From contig NZ_FTOQ01000001.1 of NCBI RefSeq assembly GCF_900156805.1, positions 186,001-250,000 on the forward strand: a stretch of DNA of 64,000 bases, in the 5' to 3' direction. The stretch's first letter is position 1; each line of letters starts with the position of its first letter. Position numbers and translations under genes: made by a program. Origin of the DNA: Roseivivax lentus (lineage in GTDB: Bacteria; Pseudomonadota; Alphaproteobacteria; Rhodobacterales; Rhodobacteraceae). Positions 35,379 to 42,283 of this stretch are shown one piece after another. A model generated the notes under the pieces. It did no database searches. It saw nothing but the letters and a program-made list of their open reading frames with translations, and had not been told where the DNA came from.

Positions 35379-36173
35379 CTAATCGTCCGAAATGGAGCGC
35401 GCCCGCGCCGCGGAGGCATCGAGGGCGCGGGCGGCCTCCCGTGCCACGGGTGAGGCCCGCAAGACCTCCATCCCGGCGGCGGTGGTGCCCGCATAGTCGA
35501 TCATGGCGTCGACCTGCGCGGCGGGGGTCGCGGCCTCTTCCGCGAGAATCGTGCCCGAAGCGCGGAAGAGCTGGCGCACCGCCTTCAGGGCCACGTCCTC
35601 GGGAATGCCCCGCGCGGTGGCCCAATCGGTCAGGCATTCGGCCCAGAAGGCGACAAAGCCCGGCACCGGGCCGGTCAGGGCCGTGAAGAAATCGATCTGC
35701 GCCTCGTCCGCGATCTCGTCGGTGTCGCCGCAAGCTCCGAAAAAGGCCGCTGCACTGGCCCGGTCGGCTTCGGTCGCGCCGGGACCCATGACGAAGGGCG
35801 AATAGGCCAGACCGCGCGCCGCGGCGGGGCTCGACATGGCCCGGATCGCGGCGCGGCAGCCAGTGATGGCCTGGATGCGCGCGAGGCCGAGGCCCGCCAC
35901 GACCGACAGGACCAGCGCGTCGGGCGCGTGGAGGTCCAGCGCGGACAGGGATGCAGGCGGCACGCAAAGCAAGATCGTCGGGCAGTCCCGCGCGGCGCCC
36001 GACGCCCGGGCCGTCACATGACAGCCACGGTCGGCGAAGGCGTCAGCGCGGCCCGAGCGCGTGACCAGTGTCAACGCCTCCGGAGCGCATCCGCCGCGGT
36101 CGAGAAGCGCCGTGGCGATGGCCCCGCCAAGCGCACCCGCGCCGATGATGCCGATGGGTTGGTCGACGGACAT
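35379..36173 (-). CDS. Pyrroline-5-carboxylate reductase family protein
   Basis: 264 residues. The dinucleotide loop GIIGAGALGGAIATALL and the ProC-type C-terminal domain (LTGPVPGFVAFWAECLTDWA, then a KAVRQLFRASG helix) identify the family; proline synthesis from pyrroline-5-carboxylate is the usual role. The usual 'sGSGPAY' motif is changed to TGPVPGF, so the protein may be a diverged paralogue and not the housekeeping ProC. It converges on the extensin gene with only 4 bases between stop codons. Confidence 0.85.
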   Translation of the reverse strand: MSVDQPIGIIGAGALGGAIATALLDRGGCAPEALTLVTRSGRADAFADRGCHVTARASGAARDCPTILLCVPPASLSALDLHAPDALVLSVVAGLGLARIQAITGCRAAIRAMSSPAAARGLAYSPFVMGPGATEADRASAAAFFGACGDTDEIADEAQIDFFTALTGPVPGFVAFWAECLTDWATARGIPEDVALKAVRQLFRASGTILAEEAATPAAQVDAMIDYAGTTAAGMEVLRASPVAREAARALDASAARARSISDD

Positions 36174-36232
36174 GGGACCCCTCCTGTTGATGGGGTCAGG
36201 CTAGGCGTGCGCCCCGGCCCTGTCACCCCGGC

Positions 36233-37162
36233 TCACGAAAAGCCCGGAGTGCCGCGATCTTCGGGGTGGCGCGCGAGGTGCTTTTCCTTGATCGCCGCCG
36301 ATGTGTCGCGGCTGTCGTCATGGCTCCAACCCGGGGGCGCGAAGGCGTAGGCCAGCCGCTGGCGCAGCGTCAGCCCGGGCTGAAACACGTCGCGCAAGAG
36401 CCCGATCCATTCGTGGAACGCCACACGCAGCGGGTTGAACGTGCCGAGGTTGTGCACCAGCCCGTAATCGACCCGTTCTTCGTCCAGTTCCGGCACGTAG
36501 GTGCCGAACATCTTGTCCCAGACGATGAAGACCCCGGCGTAATTCGCATCGAGATAGCGCGGGTTGCGCCCGTGATGGACGCGGTGATGCGAGGGCGTGT
36601 TCATCACCGCCTCGAACCAGCGGGGCAGGCGCCCGATGGCCTCGGTGTGGATCCAGAACTGGTAGATCAGGTTCAGACCGCCCACGAAGAGCACCATCGC
36701 CGGATGAAACCCCATAAGGATCAGGGGCGCGCGCACGATCATCATGAAGGTGAAGGCGCCGGTCCAGGTCTGCCGCAAGGCGGTGGTGAGGTTGTAGTGC
36801 TGGCTCGAATGGTGATTGACGTGGCTGGCCCAGACCCAGCGGATGCGGTGGCCGAAGCGGTGCACCCAGTAATAGCGCAGATCGTCGAGCACGAAGCACA
36901 GCGCGACCACCCACCACGCGGTGCCGAGATCGAAGGGCGTGATCGTCCACAGGAGCATGAAGAAGCCCCAGGCGACGAAGCCCAGCGCAATGCCCGACGC
37001 CACGTTGCCCGCCCCCATCAGAAGCGAAGTGACCGCGTCGCGCGTCTCGTAGCGGCCGCCGCGATGTCTGAGCGCGATCCAGAATAGCTCGATCAGGATG
37101 AGCGCGATGAAGGCCGGGACGGCCAGTTGAACGACGTCGGGATAGGTCGGGTCGGCGATCAT
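36233..37162 (-). CDS. Fatty-acid hydroxylase / sterol desaturase family membrane protein (copy 2)
   Basis: 309 residues. Four hydrophobic segments and the histidine boxes HRFGHR, HVNHHSSQHYN and HHRVHHGRNPRYLDANYAG. The text differs considerably from copy 1 at 31288-32244, so the two are old paralogues and not a recent duplication. ATG 37162 overlaps the stop of the upstream small membrane gene by ATGA. Substrate unknown. Confidence 0.88.
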   Translation of the reverse strand: MIADPTYPDVVQLAVPAFIALILIELFWIALRHRGGRYETRDAVTSLLMGAGNVASGIALGFVAWGFFMLLWTITPFDLGTAWWVVALCFVLDDLRYYWVHRFGHRIRWVWASHVNHHSSQHYNLTTALRQTWTGAFTFMMIVRAPLILMGFHPAMVLFVGGLNLIYQFWIHTEAIGRLPRWFEAVMNTPSHHRVHHGRNPRYLDANYAGVFIVWDKMFGTYVPELDEERVDYGLVHNLGTFNPLRVAFHEWIGLLRDVFQPGLTLRQRLAYAFAPPGWSHDDSRDTSAAIKEKHLARHPEDRGTPGFS

Positions 37163-37551
37163 GCTCTGAATCCGATCAGCTGTGTCCAGGCCCGGCGCTC
37201 CTCGGGTGAGAGGCGCAGGCGGATGCGCGGGGCGGTGATGTCCGGAAGGTGGATGTCGAGCCCGGTTTCCGTCTCGGTCAGCCGGGCCTGCCCGAGCAAG
37301 CGGGCGGTTGTGTCGGCGCCCATGGCCCAGACGATCGCGGGGCCGCGGGAGGTCTCCATGAGGGCGGCGCGGCAATCGGCGCAGCGGGTGACGGCGTGTA
37401 TCTCGACCTCTGGAAATTCGCGCAGAAAGGCTGCGCGGGCGGCGCTTTCGGATGTGAGGCGGCATTCGTCGCCGAAGCCCAGCGCGCGCGTCAGAAGGGC
37501 GATCCCGATGATGCCGCCCACGACCAGCGCGATCAGAATGCCAAGCGGCAT
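37159..37551 (-). CDS. Small membrane-anchored protein of unknown function
   Basis: 130 residues, not recognised. An N-terminal hydrophobic helix (residues 3-22) is followed by a soluble domain with a C-x2-C pair (TRCADCRAAL) and no other known motif. It overlaps the fatty-acid-hydroxylase-like gene by ATGA and so is probably expressed with it. Partner or accessory function for the hydroxylase is only a guess from the linkage. Confidence 0.75.
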   Translation of the reverse strand: MPLGILIALVVGGIIGIALLTRALGFGDECRLTSESAARAAFLREFPEVEIHAVTRCADCRAALMETSRGPAIVWAMGADTTARLLGQARLTETETGLDIHLPDITAPRIRLRLSPEERRAWTQLIGFRA

Positions 37552-37614
37552 GCTCCGTCCTCCCGCCGCCGAGATAGCCGGGCGGCGGGACGATCTGTCA
37601 ATCCGGGCGTGGCG

Positions 37615-37989
37615 TCACTTGAACCGGTAGCGGTGCACGCGGTCGGCATTGCCGGAGACGCGGTTCAGGCGAACCCAGTCGCCCGCGACCTCCCACGTGG
37701 TGCAGCCGCTGTTCGAATCGTCCGCGCTTTGCCGGCAGAGCACGCCGTTTTCCCAATCCCAGGTGCCCGCGGCCGCCTTTCCGTTCAGCACCGCCTTGTA
37801 CCGGCCGTTCCTGCCGAGAAAGAGCGTGTTGCCACGCGGGTCCTCGAGCTGCTTTCCGGCGACGGACATCAGGAATTCGTTCTTCGAGGTGATGGGGATC
37901 CAGCGTTCATTGCCTTGCGCGGAGGCGGCGAGGGTGTCGGACAGGATAAAGGGCGCGGCAAGCGCCGCGACGAGCAGGAATTTGGCCAT
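37615..37989 (-). CDS. Small secreted protein of unknown function
   Basis: 124 residues. A clear signal peptide (MAKFLLVAALAAPFILSDTLA, cleavage near ASAQ) is followed by a ~100-residue domain with two cysteines (GVLCRQ, SGCTTW) and many aromatic residues, ending VHRYRFK. Pattern resembles small exported beta-sandwich proteins (GTWDWENG suggests a beta-hairpin). No family can be named with confidence. It has its own candidate promoter at 38048-38076 and faces the tlpA end. Confidence 0.72.
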   Translation of the reverse strand: MAKFLLVAALAAPFILSDTLAASAQGNERWIPITSKNEFLMSVAGKQLEDPRGNTLFLGRNGRYKAVLNGKAAAGTWDWENGVLCRQSADDSNSGCTTWEVAGDWVRLNRVSGNADRVHRYRFK

Positions 37990-38047
37990 GTCTTACTCCG
38001 GGACTGCTGATGGGTCTGACTGCGAGTTTTTTGTTTTTATGCAGAAA

Positions 38048-38076
38048 ATGATGCCAGCAGCGTTCCCCAGCGTCAA
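38048..38076 (-). promoter_or_regulatory. Candidate sigma-70 promoter for the small secreted protein
   Basis: On the minus strand TTGACG, a 17-base spacer and CATCAT (4 of 6 to TATAAT). An AT-rich tract lies just downstream, and the protein start is about 60 bases away. Confidence 0.45.
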
Positions 38077-38102
38077 CAAATCGCGCGGCTCGCCCCGGAC
38101 GG

Positions 38103-38118
38103 ACGGCGGCTTCCCGCC
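38103..38118 (-). other. Hairpin just after the tlpA stop codon
   Basis: CGGCGG pairs perfectly with CCGCCG around a 4-base loop, 6 bases beyond the tlpA stop. There is no T-run, so it is only a weak terminator candidate; it may protect the message end. Confidence 0.35.
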
Positions 38119-38123
38119 GCGCG

Positions 38124-38681
38124 CTACTGGCTGTCGATAGCCGCGCGCAGCAGCGCCTTGGCCGGGTCGGACGCCCAGTTCGCGTCGCCGGTCAGCCGCG
38201 CGACCTCGCGCCCCTCGGGGTCGATCAGCACGGTAATGGGCAGGCCCAGCACGGCCATCTGCCGCGCCAGCGTCGATCCCGGGTCGCGGTGCAGCGGCAG
38301 GTTGTCAACGCCGATCTCGTCGAAGAAGGCCTCCATCGCGGGCGGCGGGTTGCGGCCCGTGGCGATGGTCACGACCTCGAAATCCGCGCCGCCGAGTTCG
38401 GTCTGCAGCTCGGACAATTGCGGCATCTCCTTGCGGCAGGGCGCGCACCAGGTGGCCCAGAAATTCACCAGCGCCCATTTGCCCTGGTAGTCCGAGAGGT
38501 TCAGGGGATCGCCGTCGAATGTCTGGAAATCGGCGGTGCCGACGGGTTTGGCCTCCGAATGCAGGTTCAGCTTCTTCATGTCGCCGTCGCGCATGTCCGA
38601 CAGCGCGGTGATCTCCGCGGCGGCCGGAATTGCCAGTACCAGTGCCGCGGTATAGACGAGCGCGCCAAGAGCTTTGATCAT
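38124..38681 (-). CDS. TlpA-family periplasmic thiol-disulfide oxidoreductase
   Basis: 185 residues. Signal peptide of ~22 residues, then a TlpA/ResA thioredoxin fold with the active site WCAPC in [17 protein letters not shown] and the cis-proline loop [15 protein letters not shown]. Such proteins reduce periplasmic disulfides, for example apocytochrome c or SCO-type copper centres. It is divergent from argH with only 24 bases between start codons; a GGAGGAG ribosome site lies inside that gap. Confidence 0.88.
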   Translation of the reverse strand: MIKALGALVYTAALVLAIPAAAEITALSDMRDGDMKKLNLHSEAKPVGTADFQTFDGDPLNLSDYQGKWALVNFWATWCAPCRKEMPQLSELQTELGGADFEVVTIATGRNPPPAMEAFFDEIGVDNLPLHRDPGSTLARQMAVLGLPITVLIDPEGREVARLTGDANWASDPAKALLRAAIDSQ

Positions 38682-38705
38682 GTCTCCTCCAGGGAAGGCC
38701 AGGAA

Positions 38706-40097
38706 ATGTCAGATACGACCTCGAACCAGATGTGGGGTGGCCGCTTCGCCGCAGGGCCGGACGCGATCATGGAGGCGATCAATGCCTCGATCGGGTTCGA
38801 CAAGCGGCTGGCGGCGCAGGACATCGCCGGATCGAGGGCCCATGCCGCCATGCTGGCTGCCACGGGCATCGTGGAACCTAGCGACGCCGAGGCGATGAGG
38901 GAAGGCTTGCTCACCGTCTTGTCAGAGATCGAGGGCGGGACGTTCGAATTCTCGACCGCGCTCGAGGACATCCACATGAACGTGGAGGCGCGGCTGAAGA
39001 CGCTGATCGGCGAGCCTGCCGGGCGGCTGCATACGGGCCGGTCGCGCAACGACCAGGTGGCGACCGACTTCAAGCTCTGGGTGCGCGACCAGCTCGATGC
39101 GGCGGAGGCGCAGCTCCTCGCGCTCTTGCGCGCGCTCCTCGCCCAGGCCGAGGCGGGGGCCGATTGGGTCATGCCGGGCTTCACCCATCTGCAGACCGCG
39201 CAGCCGGTGACCTGGGGCCATCACATGATGGCCTATGTGGAGATGTTCGGGCGCGATCTTTCCCGCGTGCGCGATGCGCGCGTGCGGATGAACGAAAGCC
39301 CGCTCGGGGCGGCGGCGCTGGCGGGCACGGGTTTTCCGATCGACCGGCACATGACGGCGGCGGCGCTGGGCTTCGACCGGCCCGCGGCCAATTCGCTCGA
39401 TGCGGTCTCGGACCGGGACTTCGCGCTCGAGTTCCTGTCGGTAGCGTCGATCAGCGCAGTGCACCTGTCGCGCATGGCCGAGGAGCTGGTGATCTGGTCC
39501 TCGGCGCAGTTCCGCTTCGTGACCCTGTCCGACCGGTTCTCGACCGGCTCGTCGATCATGCCGCAGAAGAAGAACCCCGATGCGGCGGAGCTGATCCGCG
39601 CCAAGATCGGGCGGATCTTCGGGGCGAACGTGGCGCTGACGCTGGTGATGAAGGGGCTGCCCTTGGCCTATTCCAAGGACATGCAGGAGGACAAGGAGCA
39701 GGTCTTCGACGCCGCCGACAACTGGTTGCTGGCGCTGGCTGCGATGGAGGGCATGGTGCGCGACATGAGCGCCAACGTGCCCGCGCTGGAGGCGGCGGCG
39801 GCCTCGGGCTTCTCGACCGCGACGGATCTCGCCGACTGGCTGGTGCGGGAGCTGAACCTGCCCTTCCGCGAGGCCCATCACGTCACCGGCGCTCTGGTCG
39901 CGCTTGCGGAGAAGAAGGGCTGCGACCTGCCGGATCTGAGCCTTTCGGACATGACCTCCGTTCACGATGGCATCACCGGGGCTGTCTTCGACGTGCTCGG
40001 CGTGCATAATTCGGTGGCGAGCCGCACGTCTTACGGCGGCACCGCGCCCGATCAGGTGCGGACGCAGATCGCCCGCTGGAAGGAGATCCTCGGATGA
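38706..40097 (+). CDS. argH: Argininosuccinate lyase
   Basis: 463 residues. Last step of arginine synthesis. The family text [21 protein letters not shown] at the start and the active-site signature [18 protein letters not shown] near residue 280 are clear, and the catalytic histidine is in [15 protein letters not shown] surroundings. ATG 38706; the ribosome site AGG lies close to it. The stop overlaps the first small lipoprotein by ATGA. Confidence 0.96.
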   Translation: MSDTTSNQMWGGRFAAGPDAIMEAINASIGFDKRLAAQDIAGSRAHAAMLAATGIVEPSDAEAMREGLLTVLSEIEGGTFEFSTALEDIHMNVEARLKTLIGEPAGRLHTGRSRNDQVATDFKLWVRDQLDAAEAQLLALLRALLAQAEAGADWVMPGFTHLQTAQPVTWGHHMMAYVEMFGRDLSRVRDARVRMNESPLGAAALAGTGFPIDRHMTAAALGFDRPAANSLDAVSDRDFALEFLSVASISAVHLSRMAEELVIWSSAQFRFVTLSDRFSTGSSIMPQKKNPDAAELIRAKIGRIFGANVALTLVMKGLPLAYSKDMQEDKEQVFDAADNWLLALAAMEGMVRDMSANVPALEAAAASGFSTATDLADWLVRELNLPFREAHHVTGALVALAEKKGCDLPDLSLSDMTSVHDGITGAVFDVLGVHNSVASRTSYGGTAPDQVRTQIARWKEILG

Positions 40098-40240
40098 GAC
40101 GCCTTGCCCTCCTGGCCTGCCTCGCCCTTGCGGCCTGCGGTGCCGATGGTCCGCCCGAACGGCCCGACCCGGCGCAGGAAGAGCCGCCCATCGGCCTTTC
40201 GGTGAGCGGCAGCGCCTCGATCGGGGTGGCGTCGCGGTGA
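40094..40240 (+). CDS. Very small lipoprotein, LptM-like candidate
   Basis: 48 residues, beginning with ATG in ATGA overlapping argH. The sequence has a short signal with lipobox L12-A-A-C15, followed directly by [11 protein letters not shown], a pattern like the C-G-x-x-G-P-L/P motif of the LptM (YifL) family, a small lipoprotein that assists the LptD outer-membrane assembly step in E. coli and lies near lysA/dapF there. Here lysA is three genes downstream. The match is by pattern only and the protein is so short that confidence is limited. Confidence 0.7.
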   Translation: MRRLALLACLALAACGADGPPERPDPAQEEPPIGLSVSGSASIGVASR

Positions 40241-40440
40241 GCCGTGCGGGGGCTTTCGTCGTGGCCCTCGCGCTGGCCGGCTGCACTCAGCCCGAACCCA
40301 ATCCGTTCGAAGAGGCGCTTGGCCCGCCGCCGCCGCAGACTACAACCTCGGTAAGCGTGTCGGCGGGATCGGACGGCGTCCGGGTGGGCGGCGCGATCAC
40401 CCAGACGCGCGGCAACGTCACTGTCGGGATCGGGTTCTGA
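40237..40440 (+). CDS. Second small lipoprotein, unknown function
   Basis: 67 residues from a GTG start in GTGA, overlapping the previous stop. A signal peptide with lipobox L13-A-G-C16 is followed by QPEPNPFEEALGPPPPQTTT, a proline-rich linker, and a short VSVSAGSDGVRVGGAITQ tail. No family recognised. Translational coupling on both sides (GTGA before, TGATG after) argues that it is real. Confidence 0.7.
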   Translation: MSRAGAFVVALALAGCTQPEPNPFEEALGPPPPQTTTSVSVSAGSDGVRVGGAITQTRGNVTVGIGF

Positions 40441-40757
40441 TGCAAGGTCTGAGATTTCTGTGGCTGGCGCTGGCGCTTTGGGGCGCCATCCATCCGATGT
40501 ATTACTTCCTGTCCTACATGGCGGCCAACGAATGGTCGCTCGGGCGGCTGATCGACGCGTGGTACGTGAACGAGTCCACCACCGGGCTGACCTGGGACCT
40601 GACCATCGCGGCGATCACGCTGACGATCTGGGTGATCGCGGAAGTGGCGGTGCGTCGGAACTGGTCGGGGCTCTGGGCGATCCCGGCGACCTATTGCATC
40701 GGCGTGAGCTGCGGTCTGCCGCTTTATCTCTATCTCCGGTCGCGGCCGGTCACCTGA
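40440..40757 (+). CDS. DUF2834 small membrane protein
   Basis: 105 residues. Three hydrophobic segments (about residues 5-28, 45-67 and 75-97) with the pattern of the DUF2834 family, for example WGAIHPMYYFLSYM and TWDLTIAAITLTIWVIAE. Function unknown. The start ATG shares its A with the stop of the preceding lipoprotein gene (TGATG), so the three small genes after argH form one coupled string. Confidence 0.82.
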   Translation: MQGLRFLWLALALWGAIHPMYYFLSYMAANEWSLGRLIDAWYVNESTTGLTWDLTIAAITLTIWVIAEVAVRRNWSGLWAIPATYCIGVSCGLPLYLYLRSRPVT

Positions 40758-40786
40758 CGGGGCGCGCTGCGCGCGCGCAGCTCTGG

Positions 40787-40861
40787 CCCGAATGATCGTT
40801 CCGATCATCGGGCGGTCGGGGCGCTGCCCCGAACCCCGGGCGACAGTCCGGAAAGATGAAG
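40787..40861. repeat. Intergenic hairpin element, copy 2 (between DUF2834 gene and lysA)
   Basis: A first imperfect palindrome (40787-40812, CCCGA-TGATCG arms around TTC) is followed by GGGGC-GCT-GCCCC (40818-40830), then GAACCCCGGG and the tail CCGGAAAGATGAAG. The second hairpin and tail match the elements near 26967 and 48947. The rest of the 221-base gap shows no gene; it ends in the lysA ribosome region. Confidence 0.5.
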
Positions 40862-40978
40862 CCTTTGGCATCGCGCCGATCCCGGGCGTTGCGACGCGGT
40901 GCCGCCCCGCAGATTGGGGGCTTCTGATTGCCGCCGCGCTCGGGTAGAGGGGCGGCAAGCTGACAGCGGGACCCGGAT

Positions 40979-42244
40979 ATGGACCATTTCGACTACAAGA
41001 ACGGCGTGCTCTGCGCCGAGGACGTGCCCCTGCCGGAGATCGCGGCGGAGGTGGGCACACCCGCCTATGTCTATTCCACCGCCACGCTGGAGCGGCATTA
41101 CCGGCTGTTCGACGAGGCGCTCGACGGCCTGCCGCACCTGGTCTGCTACGCGATGAAGGCCGCATCGAACCAGGCCATCCTGAAGACGCTGGCGGCGCTT
41201 GGCGCGGGCATGGACGTGGTCTCGGGCGGGGAATATGCGCGGGCGGTGGCCGCAGGCGTCGCGCCCGACAAGATCGTCTTCGCGGGCGTCGGCAAGACCG
41301 AAGCGGAAATCCGTCAGGCGCTCACGGGCGGCCTGCGGCAGTTCAACGTGGAAAGCGAGCCCGAGCTGCAACTCATCAGCCGGATTGCCGCTGAAATGGG
41401 GGTCTCCGCGCCGGTCACCATCCGGGTGAACCCGGACGTGGACGCCAAGACCCATGCCAAGATCGCCACCGGGAAGTCCGAGAACAAGTTCGGCATCCCG
41501 ATCTCGAAGGCCCGGGCCGTCTATGCCGAGGCCGCCGCGCTGCCCGGCATCGAGGTCGTCGGCATCGACGTGCATATCGGCTCGCAGCTGACCGAGCTTG
41601 CGCCCTTCGAGGCGGCCTACCGCAAGGTCGCCGAGCTGACCGAGACGCTGCGCGGCGACGGGCACGACATCCAGCGGCTGGATCTCGGCGGCGGGCTCGG
41701 CATTCCCTATGCGCGGTCCAACAGCGCGCCGCCCCTGCCCACGGAATACGGCGCCCTGATCAAGGAGACGGTGGGCCATCTGGGCTGCGAGATCGAGATC
41801 GAGCCCGGGCGGCTCATCGCGGGCAATGCGGGCATCCTTCTGAGCCGCGTGATCTACGTGAAGGAGGGTGAGGGGCGGCGCTTTCTCATCCTCGACGCCG
41901 CGATGAACGACCTGATCCGTCCGGCCATGTACGACGCCTGGCACGACATCGTGCCGGTGATCGAACCGGCGGCGGGGCATGAGCGGACCGAATACGACGT
42001 GGTCGGCCCGGTCTGCGAATCGGGCGACACCTTCGCCAAGGGACGCGCGATGCCGGAGCTGCAGGCGGGCGACCTCGTCGCCTTCCGCTCCGCCGGGGCC
42101 TATGGCGCGGTGATGTCGAGCGAGTACAACACGCGGCCGCTGATCCCGGAGATTCTGGTGAAGGGCGATCACCATGCCGTCATCCGGGCGCGGCCAAACT
42201 TTGACGAAATCATTTCGCGCGATAGCATTCCGGAATGGCTGTAG
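40979..42244 (+). CDS. lysA: Diaminopimelate decarboxylase
   Basis: 421 residues. PLP-dependent decarboxylation of meso-diaminopimelate to lysine. PLP lysine region VCYAMKAASNQAIL (near residue 57), HIGSQLTELAPF, LDLGGGLGIPY, EPGRLIAGNAG and the substrate motif CESGDTFAKGR are all present. ATG 40979. It lies after a gap with hairpins and 40 bases ahead of the TIGR02302 gene. Confidence 0.96.
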   Translation: MDHFDYKNGVLCAEDVPLPEIAAEVGTPAYVYSTATLERHYRLFDEALDGLPHLVCYAMKAASNQAILKTLAALGAGMDVVSGGEYARAVAAGVAPDKIVFAGVGKTEAEIRQALTGGLRQFNVESEPELQLISRIAAEMGVSAPVTIRVNPDVDAKTHAKIATGKSENKFGIPISKARAVYAEAAALPGIEVVGIDVHIGSQLTELAPFEAAYRKVAELTETLRGDGHDIQRLDLGGGLGIPYARSNSAPPLPTEYGALIKETVGHLGCEIEIEPGRLIAGNAGILLSRVIYVKEGEGRRFLILDAAMNDLIRPAMYDAWHDIVPVIEPAAGHERTEYDVVGPVCESGDTFAKGRAMPELQAGDLVAFRSAGAYGAVMSSEYNTRPLIPEILVKGDHHAVIRARPNFDEIISRDSIPEWL

Positions 42245-42283
42245 GCTGATCCGTCTCGCGGCCCCCCGAATATTGGAGCCGTG

